DNA of 64,000 bases from Dermatemys mawii (GCA_007922305.1 ML677343.1:32887573-32951572); one strand, 5' to 3'. Positions 1-11,736 are shown, counted from the stretch's first letter. Made by a program: numbers and translations. The notes: a model not told the origin generated them from the letters alone.

Positions 1-18
1 GGTGCTTCGGAAGCTCTC
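1..18 (-). CDS. possible exon 5' end at the window edge
   Basis: Read on the minus strand, the first bases follow a good splice-acceptor context: a T-rich tract ending in CTGAGTCACAG, with possible branch-point sequence (AATTAAT) upstream. The 18 bases that follow are open in at least one frame (reads ESFRST). The exon would continue outside the window, so neither its frame nor its product can be judged. It may be chance; it is listed because it could belong to the same minus-strand gene as the other candidate exons. Confidence 0.2.
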
Positions 19-1947
19 CTGTGACTCAGAAAATAAAGCATAAATTAATTATTTAAAACAGTTTTTTTTAAAAGCAGTATTTTAAAAGTATGTATGTAAT
101 AAAAAGATGTAAAGTACGTCATAACATCAAAGTCATCAGGTGCATATATTTAACACTAGAATTAGTTATTTTAAGATTTATGTTACACCAGAGAACAAGA
201 TTGATATTGGGCTTGAGTGCTAAAGATCTGAATGCTAATCCACAGAATTTCACTTACTTAAAAACAAAAAAAACAAAAAAAAACACCCTATCACAAGTGC
301 TGTTATCCAAGTTAAGTTGCTGATGCAAGACAGATACAGTGCTTTGAGGTATGATATGAAAAGTCTGCTTTAATTTAAAAAAACCTCCCACCTCCATTAA
401 ATACAGAAAGAAGCAGTGAGCCTTTATGTACAGCAACTGAAATCAAATACAAAAAGTCAATACAGAACCTTCATTTTCAGTCTATGTGGACAGTCCAACA
501 TTTTGCAATACCACTAAATTTGTTTAACCATATAGAAATTCTCTTTTCCACCACACACAAGGAATCTTTTTATTACACACCATTTTTTGCTTCTGCCTTC
601 AATATAAGGGAGGAAGATTTGATTTTACAAGCCAGGAATTTCATTCCCTTGAAAATGTGAACTATCCTTAACAACTGTGGACTAAATTAAATTGTAAGAC
701 ATACCCACTCAGCTCAACATGAGCTATTTCGGAACCCAACTTTACTCACTATTTCTTGAACCTGATTAATCCCCTCTCCACCACCACTTCCATCATTCAT
801 TTACAACCACTGAACCAGTCCCTGTGCCTCCCCGCATCCAACATTTTTACCAATCCTTGTGCGCTGACAAGCCTGTGCATTGCATGAAGAGATCATGCAC
901 AAGCTCAGGCTTACGTTACCATGAACTGTACAACATGGTGGTGGAGCAAGCGCAACAACCTGTTAAGATACATATGGAGCTTGATCACCTTGTGAAGTAC
1001 CCAAATGGAATTCCCATTGATTTCAATGGAATGTTCATACTTTGGGAATCCTTACATCTGTCTGACAGTGTCACTTATGCTAGCTGCAGAGCTCACCTAA
1101 AGTAGACTGCTAAATCTGAAATATGGCAATGCAGTGCTTTTCTTACAACTCTCACCACCCCAATATTTTAGGGAATAGTGCATAGTCAGTCTCCCTACGA
1201 ACCCCAAATGTGAGAATTTTGAACATCTGAAAGAAAAATCTTAAATGTTTACCCTTAAATGTTAATACTATTTAATAGGTATTTAGGGAAACAGGAAGGG
1301 GCAGACGACTGAAGTGTAATGGGGCAATAAGACAAACCCTGCTACTGTATATAGTGAAAGGGTTACTTTTGCCACAGATCACACATGTTGTATGAGAAGA
1401 AGTCTCTTATAATATGGCTATACGCAACAGCAATATAACAATAAATAAAAACAGACAGGAAAAAGAATGTAGGCTGAGATGGGGAGTTGCCTTTGGAAAC
1501 ACACTGAACCTCCTGGGATTCTGTCTAAATGTTTTGCCAGTTCTGGAAAGGATGTGCAACCAGGGAGAGAGGGGATAAATGGACACCTGGGATTGAACTA
1601 GCACTTTCTGGACTGATTGCTCATTTAGAATTAACTGTGAAGAAACAGTGGTGAAAACTCCCTGGTCAGAATAACTCAACGACCAGAACAAATAAAATAT
1701 TCCTGAAGAGATTTCCTTGTCTATAAGATTTACAATGGCTCCACTAATTAGCAATTTAAGAAGCAGGACTGTGTTAAGTTACTGCAAGAAACAATATACA
1801 TTTTACAAGAATGAACAATTCCTCAGGTTGAGGTGTAAGGAAACATCTTACAATTGTAACAGACATCAAAATTCTCTCACTTGGTGTTCTGAAGAGTATT
1901 CAATAGGGAGCATTTTGGTAAATATGAAAATTTATTATTTTTTAACA
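19..1947. other. unassigned AT-rich DNA
   Basis: There is no recognisable gene or repeat. The open frames at 824-1105 (+, 93 codons) and 1407-1754 (-, 115 codons) lack recognisable motifs and splice context. Several A-rich and T-rich runs occur near 60-80 and 265-285. Confidence 0.5.
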
Positions 1948-2217
1948 ACAAAGTGGCAGGAGCGCTGGGCCCTTTAAATCACCGTCGGAGTCTCAGGGTA
2001 GCAGCAGCAGTGGCTGGAAGCTCCAGAGCCTTTTAAATTTCTGGGCCCCAGGGAAGCAGCCCCTTTTGCCTCCCTCCCCCATCAGTGGCCCTGCTGTTAT
2101 GGTGCTTAAAGCATTGCCCATAGCAGCACTTTAATGTTGGCTATGTACTGGCCTGTATTGGTATCCACCTTCTCACGGGAATGCCATACTGGCCCATACC
2201 GGCTTACTTTCACATCT
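1948..2217 (-). mobile_element. hAT-like non-autonomous element, one end
   Basis: A GC-richer block contains the phrases GGAGCGCTGGGCCCTTTAAATC and CAGCAGCAGTGG, and ends at TACCGGCTTACTTTCACATCTG. The reverse complement of that end starts CAGATGTGAAAGTAAGC, a form typical of hAT terminal repeats. The other terminus and a target-site duplication were not found, so this is probably a truncated copy. Family assignment is from general recognition of reptile hAT MITEs and is not proven here. Confidence 0.4.
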
Positions 2218-4506
2218 GTCAATTCCTCTCAGGCCTTCTTCATCCATTCTCATTGGCAAGTGCACTATCCTTCCCTGTCTCCCACGTCTGGAATGAGGGG
2301 CATTCTCTGTATACCTTTCTCAGCATCTAACCAGACTCCTATACCTTCATTCTCTGTCTCCATTCAGACTATTTACTCACTGTTCCAACTGCTAAACTTC
2401 TCTATGCCCCGGACACTCACTGCATTGATCACTACCTCAGTTCCACTCTGTCCCTTCTAGTCTCTCCCGTGCTTGCCTGACAAAGCCACCTACCTTCCTC
2501 TCCTCTGCTTCCACTATCACCCCTCCTGGAATTCTTCCATCGGCTTCTTGGCTTTTACCATAGAGATGAGTGCCAGATCTTCACCCATGGGCCCCTCATC
2601 TCAGCTACCTACATCTCTGCTGTCATTTCCCCTGCTCCATTCATCTCCTTTACCCACTACATGTGGAGCAGTCTCCCTCTTCCCATCCTCTCTGAAGCCC
2701 CCTTCACAAAAATTCCAAATGCACCTCTAAGGTGATCCCTCCTGGATTCCTGTAATTTACAGTTTATAACCTCCCTAGCCTGTACCTTACATTTACTTGT
2801 CTTAAAGGCTGACAGCTCTCTGCAGCAGGAAACTGTCTAAATCTATACTTCTACTATATGTAAGTTTACAGCACTATATTCATATTTTTACCATAACCAT
2901 TTTTTCTTTATAATCTTTTCTCGGCTTGAAATATGACCTTTACCATGAGCCCAGATTTTCCTGTTACTTGAGACATCCTTGAATAATCATAGTCAAAAAG
3001 GAGAGAATTTTAAGAACAGTATTTAATCAAGAGCTGAACCAAGAGGTATACAAAAATCTAACATTTAAGTAATAATTATGTTTTCTTTAAAATTTCCTGG
3101 GCCTACGGTGAAAAGTAGGGAGTTGTCCACAATTTTCTCAAGAAATGAGATGCTAACTTTATCCAGCTCAGAAGGAAGAAAGTACCCTGACTCAATATTC
3201 CTGGTCAGTTACTGATAGAAACTTGGTTCTTGAGAGAAGAAATTATCTGGTTACAAGGAAGGACTGGTAATTTCCTTCTTGATTACTTAGTGGTGAAATA
3301 AAACACAGCTTCATTAACCCATTCTACCATTACAAAGGTTCTGTAAAAGTGACACATGGGAGTTTCACATCTATTTTTTATCAATAGGTTCAATATTTTT
3401 TTCTGTTTACAAGTCAAACAGATGGTCTCTAATGTCAGCTCAACACACTACCTAGAAGGACAGATGTGCTCTGTATTTAGCATCTCCCAGCAACCCTAAA
3501 CAACCTGGAATCAAAACCAAACAGAAATTTACAAGACAGAATATATCATCACCTATTTTTCCACAGCTGAATTGTTTTGAAGTGTTATAGAAGTTATTCA
3601 TCAAACTTCACAGATCTGATTAGGAAGACACACACAGCATATATGGGAAGTAACAAGGTGCTATTTTTCTCATCATGCTCAAACTAATTAAGGCTTGGTG
3701 TAGAACTTTTAACTACCTAGCATTCTTTTCAAGTAAAGATGAGGAAAGATGAATGTAGCAACTAGTGAGACTTGATTTGCTAATCTAGGAACAAGGAGAG
3801 TTCTTTCCTTGCTTGTATGCCATCAGGTCAGATTGGATGAATTCAGAATGCTGAAAGGATCTAGTGAAAGACATGAATAGTCTGTGAAAAGAAACCTTGA
3901 AGAATAGGGTTGGCAGAAGTGTTCTCTGATGGTGTGGGGAAGGGGAACCGGTAAGCTTACCATGAAGATAATTTAGGGTTTCTAAAGCTGCAGTTGAGTA
4001 AAATTTCCCAAGGCTGGCTTCTGACCTAGCTATCTGTGCTAGAAAATTCACAACAGTAATTTTAAATTGGGGAGCGGGGGAGTAGGCTATTGCCCTATTT
4101 AGGCCTCAATCTGCTATATTTCTCCATATAGCACATTAGATTTTTTTTTTTTCTTTCAGACTTGAATCACAGGGTAGCTTGGGTTCTTTATTGGGACCCA
4201 GTTTTCCCTGATTTTGCACAGTATAAATTTTCTTGATCAGACGATTCTTGTATTTAAATGATTACGGTGTAAAACCTTTGAATATAACAACAGTGTGCAG
4301 AGAGTTCAGTAAATAATACTCTTGGGTAACTGTCTCGTCATCAGATAACCTGATATGCAATAGGTCTTTTTCCCCCACCCCTTCTGACTCTCATATCATA
4401 CCATTAGGAAGGAGTATCACTCTGGTTTGTCTCAGACAAACATTTGCAACTGTGCGTATACTTTGGCAAAAGATTTCAGAATGATGAGATGTAAGATTAC
4501 AAAGGA
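2218..4506. other. unassigned DNA; CT-rich first 550 bases
   Basis: From 2,218 to about 2,760 the plus strand is strongly pyrimidine-rich, giving two spurious open frames (2134-2460 and 2473-2730) with serine/proline/leucine-rich composition. The rest is ordinary AT-rich sequence. I recognise no gene or repeat family. Confidence 0.45.
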
Positions 4507-4718
4507 ATAGGGTTGCCAAGGCTGGCTTAGACTTGCCATCTCAGGGCTGAAGCTGAGGGCTTCAGCCCTGGGCAGCAGGGCTCAGGCTTTGACTTTCACC
4601 CCCAACCCAGGGCAGCAGGACTCAGGAGGGCTCAGGTTCTGGTCCCCACCCTTTGGGCTGTGTAGTAATTGTTGTTGTGGGAAGGGGGTTGCGGTGCAAT
4701 TAAATTTGAGAACCCCTG
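4507..4718 (-). mobile_element. hAT-like MITE fragment
   Basis: A GC-rich island ends with AATTTGAGAACCCCTG, a classic hAT-type terminus, followed by GTCTAGAA, which fits the usual nTCTAGAn hAT target. Inside, CAGGGCTGAAGC- and GGGCAGCAGG-type phrases repeat imperfectly. The left terminus is degenerate or lost, so the left boundary is approximate. Confidence 0.45.
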
Positions 4719-5350
4719 GTCTAGAATACTGTACTGAGCAAAACAGATGCAAGCTGCTCCTAAAATGTTAGGGTTCAGGCTTATATCCAGACTGGTAAAG
4801 CAGCCAAATTTTTTGATTGTAGCTTCTAAAATGAGATTGTGACCTACTTTGGGGTCCTGATCCACAGTTTGACAATTGCTGTTCTTGACCAAAGTAAGTG
4901 AGCATTTGGGGGCAGATAAGTGAACATTTATTTTAATTCAACGTTACTCAATTTGCATAGAGTTGATTCTTCACCACAGTGAAAGTGGGGTAGACTAGTA
5001 ACTAGCAGAGTATAGACTTACAAGCTAGAATATGAAAAAGGTTTTGAAACAATGGTCTCCTTAAAAAAAGGGGAAACCTACTCTGGGAGGACCCTAACTA
5101 GTGCACATACATACAAAAGAGGGGGGAAAAAATCTAACAGATTTCAGTTCCGCTTACACAGAAAAGGTTAAAAGGTACAAGCAGGAAAATCCACCTAATA
5201 GAGCCTACTATTACATTACCACTATTCCATGCATTTACATTGAGGCACTAATATAATTATGTCAGTTGAAATATCAGGAAAAAACGTTGCCCTGTGTCTG
5301 CACAGTAAACAGATCCACCAGACAGCTGATACTGCTCAGGTGCTCAAAGG

Positions 5351-5573
5351 GATGTCTACACTGCAATTAGATACCTGTAGCTGACCCATGCCAGTTGACT
5401 CGGGCTGCAGGGCTCGGGTGGGGCTGTTTAACTGCAGAGTAAATGTTCTGGAACCCTCCAACTGTGCAGCCCGAGCCCAGAAGTCTACACAGCAGTTAAA
5501 CAGCCCCGCTGCCCGAGAGCCCAAGTCAGCTGGCATAGGCCAGCTGCAGGTTTTGAATTGCAGTGTAGACATG
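5351..5573. mobile_element. palindromic Harbinger-type MITE
   Basis: The element begins GATGTCTACACTGCAATT and ends with the matching inverted copy AATTGCAGTGTAGACATG. The whole block is close to a long inverted repeat around about 5,460: the left arm has GGGCTGTTTAACTGCAGAG, and the right arm has the reverse-oriented counterpart with CAGCAGTTAAACAGCCCC. It has no coding capacity, and the open frames on both strands here are artefacts of the palindrome. The GTCTACAC terminus resembles the 3-bp-TSD (TNA) elements elsewhere in the window, but I do not see a clear TSD for this copy. Confidence 0.55.
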
Positions 5574-7245
5574 CACAGAGTGATCAGTCAAGATGGGACA
5601 GTTTTTGGCTCCTCCCCAACATTCCATTGCTTTCTGTTCCTTAGTCACCAAATCTATACACTGGAATAGGGTGGGGGCTAAACAAGCATGGCAGCTGCAC
5701 TGCTTCCAACAGGGACACTGATCAGCACCCTATCTGATCCCTGTAAATCTAAGACTGGCTTGCAGGTCGATGCAGTGTTCGGGTACAGTGATAAAAACTG
5801 AACACTCTATCACTGTGCAGTGCTCTGCCAGAGGACAGGAAGGTGGATCTCATGAGGTCTTAGATTTGCTCCACTGTGGGTGATATAAGCCTGGTAAGAG
5901 GGGAAATGGCAAATGTCCCACGCATACGCTTCCTGAACATTAGAGAAAAATATTTTACCTGAAGCCAAGTTCCTCCAAAATTCTTTTCTGTGGCCCCCAT
6001 GCGGGTTTGATACTGGGGTGATAGAAGAGGCGGCAATGCACTTCAATCAAAAAGCCCATGAGCACTTTCTAAAGAGTACTATTTTAACTGTACTTTTCTT
6101 AGCCTAAACGAGTATTTGAGGTCATGTGATATCTTTTAAAGCTGAATCCAAACCTTCAAACAGCCTTTGGTCTTTAGAACAGAAGGGAAATTAATCTAAG
6201 GTGAAGCAAAACCTCCCAGACAGGGATTAATCCAGAAACCCCTCCAGGGAACCAAATTGAAAGCCAAATTGTGACAAGAGATTAATGCCCACAGGAGCAT
6301 CACACATAAATATCTGTTGCTGAAGAAAGAGATGGTATTTAAATCTTTCTTTGCAGGTCTTTGACACAGCATACTTATGGCGGAGTATACAACTGTACTG
6401 AGCTGCATTTAACATGTGACAGATAGGATATTTTAATGGGTGTTCCCTCAAGGAGTAGCAAAGATTTTCCCACAGCTAGGTCTAGCTGTATTTCAAGCCA
6501 TGAAGATAAATTTAGAGGTAATTCTATTAGCCACTTCCAGCAGACAACTGCTTAGCAGAAGAAAGCCGGTGTTCCAGACATTTTTCCATTCTTTGGAGGG
6601 TAACAGCATTCAAGAACAGATTGAGGAGTGTTTATATTTTGATTTAATAGAGACTTAGTGCTCAAGATATGTATTTGCTGAATATCTTCAGTGAAATAGC
6701 GTCATGAAGGGAAGTAAAACTCCTAATCTTATTCTTCACCAGATGAAAACCTCTTTAAAACAAAACAAAAAAAACCCCGCACACAGGAGTTCTGACCTTC
6801 CTTTTTCTTCAGAGATGAGAATTCTTCAGAACATGGTGTGTGCGCACCCACACACACACAATTTTCTGTTTATGTATCTGAAATGACCCCAAGAGGATCT
6901 TGACTTAGGATCTGTCCATAAACTCTAGCCTCAAACAGCAGCAGCTCCTTAAAATGGCTGTCAAACAATTGTTTCACTGTTTAGATTCTCACTGACTTGC
7001 TCTGCAGCTCTTGGATAAAGCGGCAAGTTACATGTCACACCAACCAATTTTAGCTGTTTGTTTGGCAGAGGCTTCTCTGCTAATAATCAGTGACCATTAG
7101 CTACATTGGGATGATAAAGATTTGCCCGCTGTGATTTCCAATCAATCACAAGGACACTGGAGTGACTGTTGGACACTCATCCTGAATCCACAACCTGAGC
7201 AGACAAGCTCTAGAGACAAGCAAAAGCAGGTTAAAGAGCTCTGAC
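5574..7245. other. unassigned DNA
   Basis: I see no gene. There is a short CA-rich stretch at about 6,849-6,862. The small open frames on both strands have no recognisable motifs. Confidence 0.5.
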
Positions 7246-7781
7246 TGGGGGCTGGTCTACACTACAGACCTATATTTGTATCACTACATTGTTCAGGAGT
7301 GCAAAGATTTTAACACACCCCCGAGCGACGTAGTTATACCAACCTAACCCCTGTGTAGACTGTGCTACGTCAGCAGGAGAGCTTCTCCCACCAACACAGC
7401 TACCACTTCTTGGGGAGGTGGATTAATTACGTCAACAAGAGAGCTCTCCTTCCTTGGCTTAGAGCAGGGTTTCTTAAACTGGGGGTCGCCGAGCGCTTCC
7501 AGGGGGGGTGCGAGCTCCTGCCACCGCTTAAAAGCCACCAAACGAATTACTTCTGCATTCAGCGGCTTTTCAGCGGACGTGCCGAGCTATTTCGGGAGTG
7601 CTCAGCATGTCTGCCGAAAAGCCGCCGAATGCGGCAGTAATTTATTCGGTGGCTTTTTGGCGGACATACAAGGGTCCGCTGCAGCAGCCAAGGAAGGAAA
7701 AATGGGTCGCGGTTCTCAAAAGTTTGAGAACCACCGGCTTAGAGAGTCTTCATTGTAGTGTTTCAAGTGCAGACGTGCTCT
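7246..7781 (+). mobile_element. Harbinger-type MITE interrupted by a hAT
   Basis: The left part (7,246-7,464) begins GGGGGCTGGTCTACACTACAG and contains GGAGAGCTTCTCC and GGGGAGGTGGATTAA. These phrases recur in the element at 40,895-41,163 and, more weakly, at 47,575-47,830. The right part resumes at about 7,745 after the nested hAT and ends near GTGCAGACGTGCTC. The outer boundaries are approximate, and no clean 3-bp target duplication was identified. Confidence 0.5.
7465..7736 (+). mobile_element. 272-bp hAT MITE with perfect 8-bp TSD
   Basis: The ends are CAGGGTTTCTTAAACTGG and TTTGAGAACCACCG, in inverted orientation. They are flanked by identical 8-bp direct repeats GCTTAGAG at 7,457-7,464 and 7,737-7,744, as expected of hAT transposition. 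The element has no transposase. The interior has two inverted copies of a motif around GCCGAATG and GGCGGACAT. It lies inside an older Harbinger-type MITE. Confidence 0.8.
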
Positions 7782-8267
7782 GAGGCAATGAACGGCAGAG
7801 AAAAAGCTGGAAGAGCTGCACATAGAAACGTCAAACCCTTCCTCACTTTAACATACTCAGCCTGTAAAAGAGGTTACCTAGATCAAGGAAGTGACTTTCA
7901 TAGTTGGGGCTCGAAAATGAATGTGTTATATGGCTAAATACGGTATTTGGTCCCAGAACAAACCAAATCCAACGATGAGGAATTACATCCTGTACAATCT
8001 CTGGAACAGCTTCTCTTCTCCCCTCCCCCTGGCCTCAGGTACACAAATAGATCCATGAGCTGAATTTGGTGCTGTTCTTATTTTCTACGGCAGTGTTTTC
8101 TCCCTTCATCTGGGTGTCTTCTTTTAAATTAGAATATGGGACATCAGCGTAATCAATGGGCCCATCCTATTTAAACACTGCTAAAGATTCAAATCCAGCC
8201 AGTAAACTAGTTGGTTATAATTTTATAGCATCCAAATGATTATTGGAGACTAAATATAAGGTTTAAG
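7782..8267. other. unassigned DNA
   Basis: No gene, repeat family or splice-supported open frame was seen. A donor-like site on the minus strand near 7,876 has no open exon behind it. Confidence 0.45.
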
Positions 8268-8336
8268 ATTAGCAGCCGTGTTAGTCTGTATCCGTAGAGA
8301 AAATGAAGAATACTTGTGGCACCTTAGAGACTAATT
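8268..8336 (-). mobile_element. Penelope-like terminal repeat scrap
   Basis: The segment with GCAGCCGTGTTAGTCTGTAT and ACTTGTGGCACCTTAGAGAC matches, in order, the outer part of the inverted-repeat arms at 57,048-57,172 (GTAGCTGTGTTAGTCTGGAT, then CTTGTAGCACCTCATAGAC). It is truncated before the part that holds the hammerhead-like core. Assignment to Penelope-like elements is from family recognition and is inferential. Confidence 0.5.
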
Positions 8337-9246
8337 TATAATAAAATACATGTATAAATAAATGTATAAATAAACTGAATATATTCAAACACTAGATATT
8401 TGCTGCAGTCAGTGTGCATGAGGGTTAAGACAATGCCAACTGGTCAAGTCAGGGCAGCATCAATTATGCTTATGGCAAAGTCTCTTCTGTACCATTAGTC
8501 AGAGGCAAGATACTATCTATGTCAGCTATACAGAGAAAGCAAGCATGCCTTCATAAGGAGGGGTTGCTGGGGGAAATTGCACCAGAGCTAAAAGGATATG
8601 GATATTGGTATGTCTTCTTGCAACATTGCTAAAATAAAATAAGAAAACATTTATCACAAAAGTTTATTTACAAAGTCTACATTGGAAGACATCTTTTACA
8701 GCTGGGAGCTTGAAAGGAAAGAACATAATTACAATTCTGAGCATGAAATTAGTTCTCTTCCTCACATCTAAACCAAGCCTAACTGCTTCACCAGCTGCAG
8801 TGAATCAAAGCAGGCAGAATTAAACAGAAAGGACCTAGAAGAAGTAGCTCTTGATGCCTTTAACCTAGTAATTGTATGGCACCTGGATCTGGAAAGGCTG
8901 TAGAATATTTAACAGTTTCAGATGTTTGGCTGATGTGGTGCTCCGACTATTTGATCTCAGTGGAATGTAGGACCTCAAACAATGCATCTGTGTACTGGCT
9001 GCACTGCAGATCCGGGTGTGGACACGTGGGGTATATAAAAGCCAAAATTACACTGCAGTTGGAAAGCAAAAATGCAGCCAAATCTGGAATGCTATTTAAC
9101 TGATACAACTACAATAGCAGATTTGGTCTTACACATTTCAGTCAATGTGCCCCCCAGACATGTTTTCAAATACTTCAATTCTATATGGCTCTACCAGCTG
9201 TCTACAAATCTTGGAGCCTTGAAGACTAGTGTTGTAGCCTTTGTAC
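8337..9246. other. unassigned AT-rich DNA
   Basis: There is no convincing coding region. The frame at 8876-9103 (+) has no recognisable domain or splice context. Confidence 0.45.
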
Positions 9247-9254
9247 TTCTAAAG

Positions 9255-10047
9255 CAGGGGTGGGCAAACTATGGCCCACGGGCCATATGTGGCCCACCGA
9301 CCGTTTGCATCCGGCCCACGAGCTGGGGCCGGGGTGCAGGTCCAGAGGCCCCGCTCTCCCTGCTCAAGGGCCGGGCCAGCCTGCCGCGGGTCTCCGCGCT
9401 CCGAGGGCCGTGTTGCGCACTGGTAGCTGCTCGGCCCTGCGCTCCCCAGCAGGGGGCCAGATGGAGAGCGGGAGCTGCAGGGCTCCACGCTCCCAGGCCG
9501 GGCCCGCCCCACGCTCCCTGGCTGGGGCCGGGGCCGGGTGGAGCGCGGGGAGCCGCTGGGCCCTGCGCTCCCTGGCTGGGGGCGGAGAGGAGTGTGGAGA
9601 GCCGCTCCGCTCTGCGCTCCCTGGCCAGGGGCAGGATGGAGTGCGGGAGCTGCGGGGCCCGGGGCTCCTGGACCAGGCCTGCCCCGCGCTCCCTGGCCGG
9701 GGGCCGTGTCCAGGAGTACCCAGCTGATTAAGGTAAGCGGTGGGATGGGGGGGGTTACGTGGTGGTGGATATCGGGAGGGAGTAGTCAGGGAACAAAGGG
9801 GGGGGATTAGATGGCGGGGTTCTGGGGCAGCAGTTAAGAGTGTGGTGGGGTCTTCGGAGGGGGCGATCGGGGATAAGGAGCGGGGGAGGTTGGATGGGTC
9901 AGGGGTTCTGAGGGGGGCAGTCAGGGGGCAGGAAGTAGGTGGGGGTTGGATAAGGGGCAGGGGCAGGGTCAGGCTTCCCCACCCGGCCCTCCGCACAATT
10001 TTCTAACCCCAATGTGGCCCTCGGGCCAAAAAGTTTGCCCATTCCTG
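9255..10047 (+). mobile_element. 793-bp GC-rich hAT element with perfect TSD
   Basis: The termini are CAGGGGTGGGCAAACTATGG at the left and, at the right, the inverted counterpart reading GGCCAAAAAGTTTGCCC then ATTCCTG. Identical 8-bp duplications TTCTAAAG lie at 9,247-9,254 and 10,048-10,055. Base composition is strikingly GC-rich compared with the AT-rich surroundings. It has no transposase. The long open frames here on both strands (up to 219 codons) are products of the GC-rich repeats, with Ala/Gly/Pro/Arg composition. Confidence 0.85.
9480..9720 (+). repeat. degenerate GC-rich minisatellite inside the hAT
   Basis: The phrase GCGCTCCCTGGC, or a one-base variant, recurs at least four times, separated by GGGGCCGGG/GGAGTGCGGGAGC-like filler. 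This makes a degenerate tandem array of roughly 60-90-base units. It probably expanded by slippage or unequal exchange within the element. Confidence 0.6.
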
Positions 10048-10055
10048 TTCTAAAG

Positions 10056-11520
10056 TGTCAAAGGGCTTGTTCTGGGCTGAATAAACACTGAAAAATCATT
10101 ACATAAGAGTACATTGAAATCAGATATGCTAAATTTCCCCCTTTGATTTTGAAATAGGACAACGAGGATCCATTCAAAACCATGCTTATATCAGAAGTCA
10201 GTCCTGTAGGTGTTTTCTTTATAGAATTTAAATTCTCCTGAGCCTATCATTTCAAAATATAAAGATTACTTCAGATATATCCTTCCCCTTTTGTATCTGA
10301 ACCAGTGTTCACGTGCCATCACACCTCTCTTCTGAGAATAAAAAGTGTCTCAAATTCAGATGCCTGTGATCTGCTATCCAAGACACAAAACAGCTCTGAC
10401 AGAGCACAGCAGATCCAAACTTACAGCCCTGCTTCTTCCAGGAGAGATGGAATATCCAGACGTAATAGCTAGGCCACAAACCTCAGGCATACCCAGTGAC
10501 AGCAACAATCCCTTTCTGGCCAGAGAGGTGGATTAATCATAACACTACCAATATGATAGGACAGAACTGGTCCACTTTTAAAATTAAACAACAAAAGTAA
10601 ACTATGTAGAAATTAAATGGAAGGCAGAGGAAATGAAGAGTAATTGCAAGCTTGCTGCTGTGATTGGTAAGTGAATGTAGTCCTCATGGAAGCTGTTAAA
10701 CTGACAGCCGGGAAAACTGAAGTCCTTAATGTCATCCAGGGAACAGATGAGGACTGATACGGAGAGCTCCCCCCACACTGCCTCACCTCTTACTGGGAAA
10801 GGAGCAGCTCAGTGTGTGGAGATGGGCATACAGGCAAGAATAATTCAGTCTTTGGGCCTTTCAGTCCTTTTCTTTCCATTGAGTGCTAAGAAAGTGTGTG
10901 TGGGGGGGGGAAGGCACAATTAATATCTGATGTGCCTTGGGTCACCTGCCCATTAGAAGAGGATTGACCAGTCTGTTTCATACAGTTCAAATAACTATCA
11001 GTTATTAACCGATATTAACTTTTAATTACTAGGAGCATGGGCTTTATCTGAACTGGTGGTCTAGAGGTGAAAGGCTCCCATCACTATAAGCCTGAGCCAT
11101 CCAATCCTGCTAGAACACTGCTAAGTCAGTTACCTCTTATTTCAGCAATTAGTGTTACTGCTGGAAAAATATTCACAAAATGTCCAGAAAATAGAGGACA
11201 ATTCTCCAGGAGAGAGGCAAAGACTTCTCCCTTTTCAGCATATTTACACCAAAGCATTTGCAGTAAATATATGGGTTCTAAAGCTGAATAATGAAAAACA
11301 TATACAAAGCCTGAATCAAGCCCACATACCATTTTGCATTATTATAAGACACTGCATGAAATTATATGTATTGAAGTGGTACTGAAGCACCAGACATTTT
11401 ATACATATATCACAGTTCAAGAACAAAATATGATGCCCTGGTCAAAGCAGGATTATTTAAGAAAAACCTATGCTGTACAATGCTTATTGTTCCAAACTCA
11501 ACTGAATGAATATAGGACAA
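10056..11520. other. unassigned DNA before the DIRS insertion
   Basis: I see no gene. A G-run (GTGTGTGTGGGGGGGG) sits near 10,893-10,908. Small open frames on both strands are unsupported. Confidence 0.45.
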
Positions 11521-11535
11521 AAAGAACAGTTACTT

Positions 11536-11655
11536 ACCTCGTTTTTCCCCCAGCGATACCTGTGGGTCGGCAAGTGAGACCCCTAGAGTGGCGCCTAAAC
11601 GGCAGTGTATATATGAGCTTGCCGGCCCACCCCCGACTCAGTTTCTTCTTGCCGG
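11536..11655. repeat. DIRS inverted terminal repeat, left (3') copy
   Basis: The block from CGTTTTTCCCCCAGCG through GTGGGTCGGCAAGTGAGACC, CTAGAGTGGCGCCTAAACGG and GAGCTTGCCGG to about TTCTTCTTGCCGG matches the reverse complement of 17,351-17,469. There are scattered mismatches only, roughly one in ten by eye. Confidence 0.9.
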
Positions 11656-11688
11656 ATAAAACTCCGACAATGGGGAGGTGGGAGGGAT

Positions 11689-11736
11689 TTGGAATGGACA
11701 TGAGCAACACATCTCGAAGAACAACAGTTATGAGAT
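11689..11736 (+). repeat. second, direct-orientation copy of the end-junction motif
   Basis: The sequence TTGGAATGGACATGAGCAAC, then ATCTCGAAGAACAACAGTTA, resembles the right extreme end of the element (17,499-17,534) followed by its left extreme end. It therefore looks like a degenerate copy of the circle junction in the plus orientation. It lies immediately before the inverted copy at 11,732-11,788, so the two can fold into a hairpin of about 100 bases. Confidence 0.6.

Noticed and set aside
9072..9731. 219-codon plus-strand open frame and its 155- and 210-codon companions
   Set aside because: They lie in the GC-rich minisatellite of a hAT element. Composition is Ala/Gly/Pro/Arg and open frames occur on both strands, as expected when stops are rare in GC-rich DNA.
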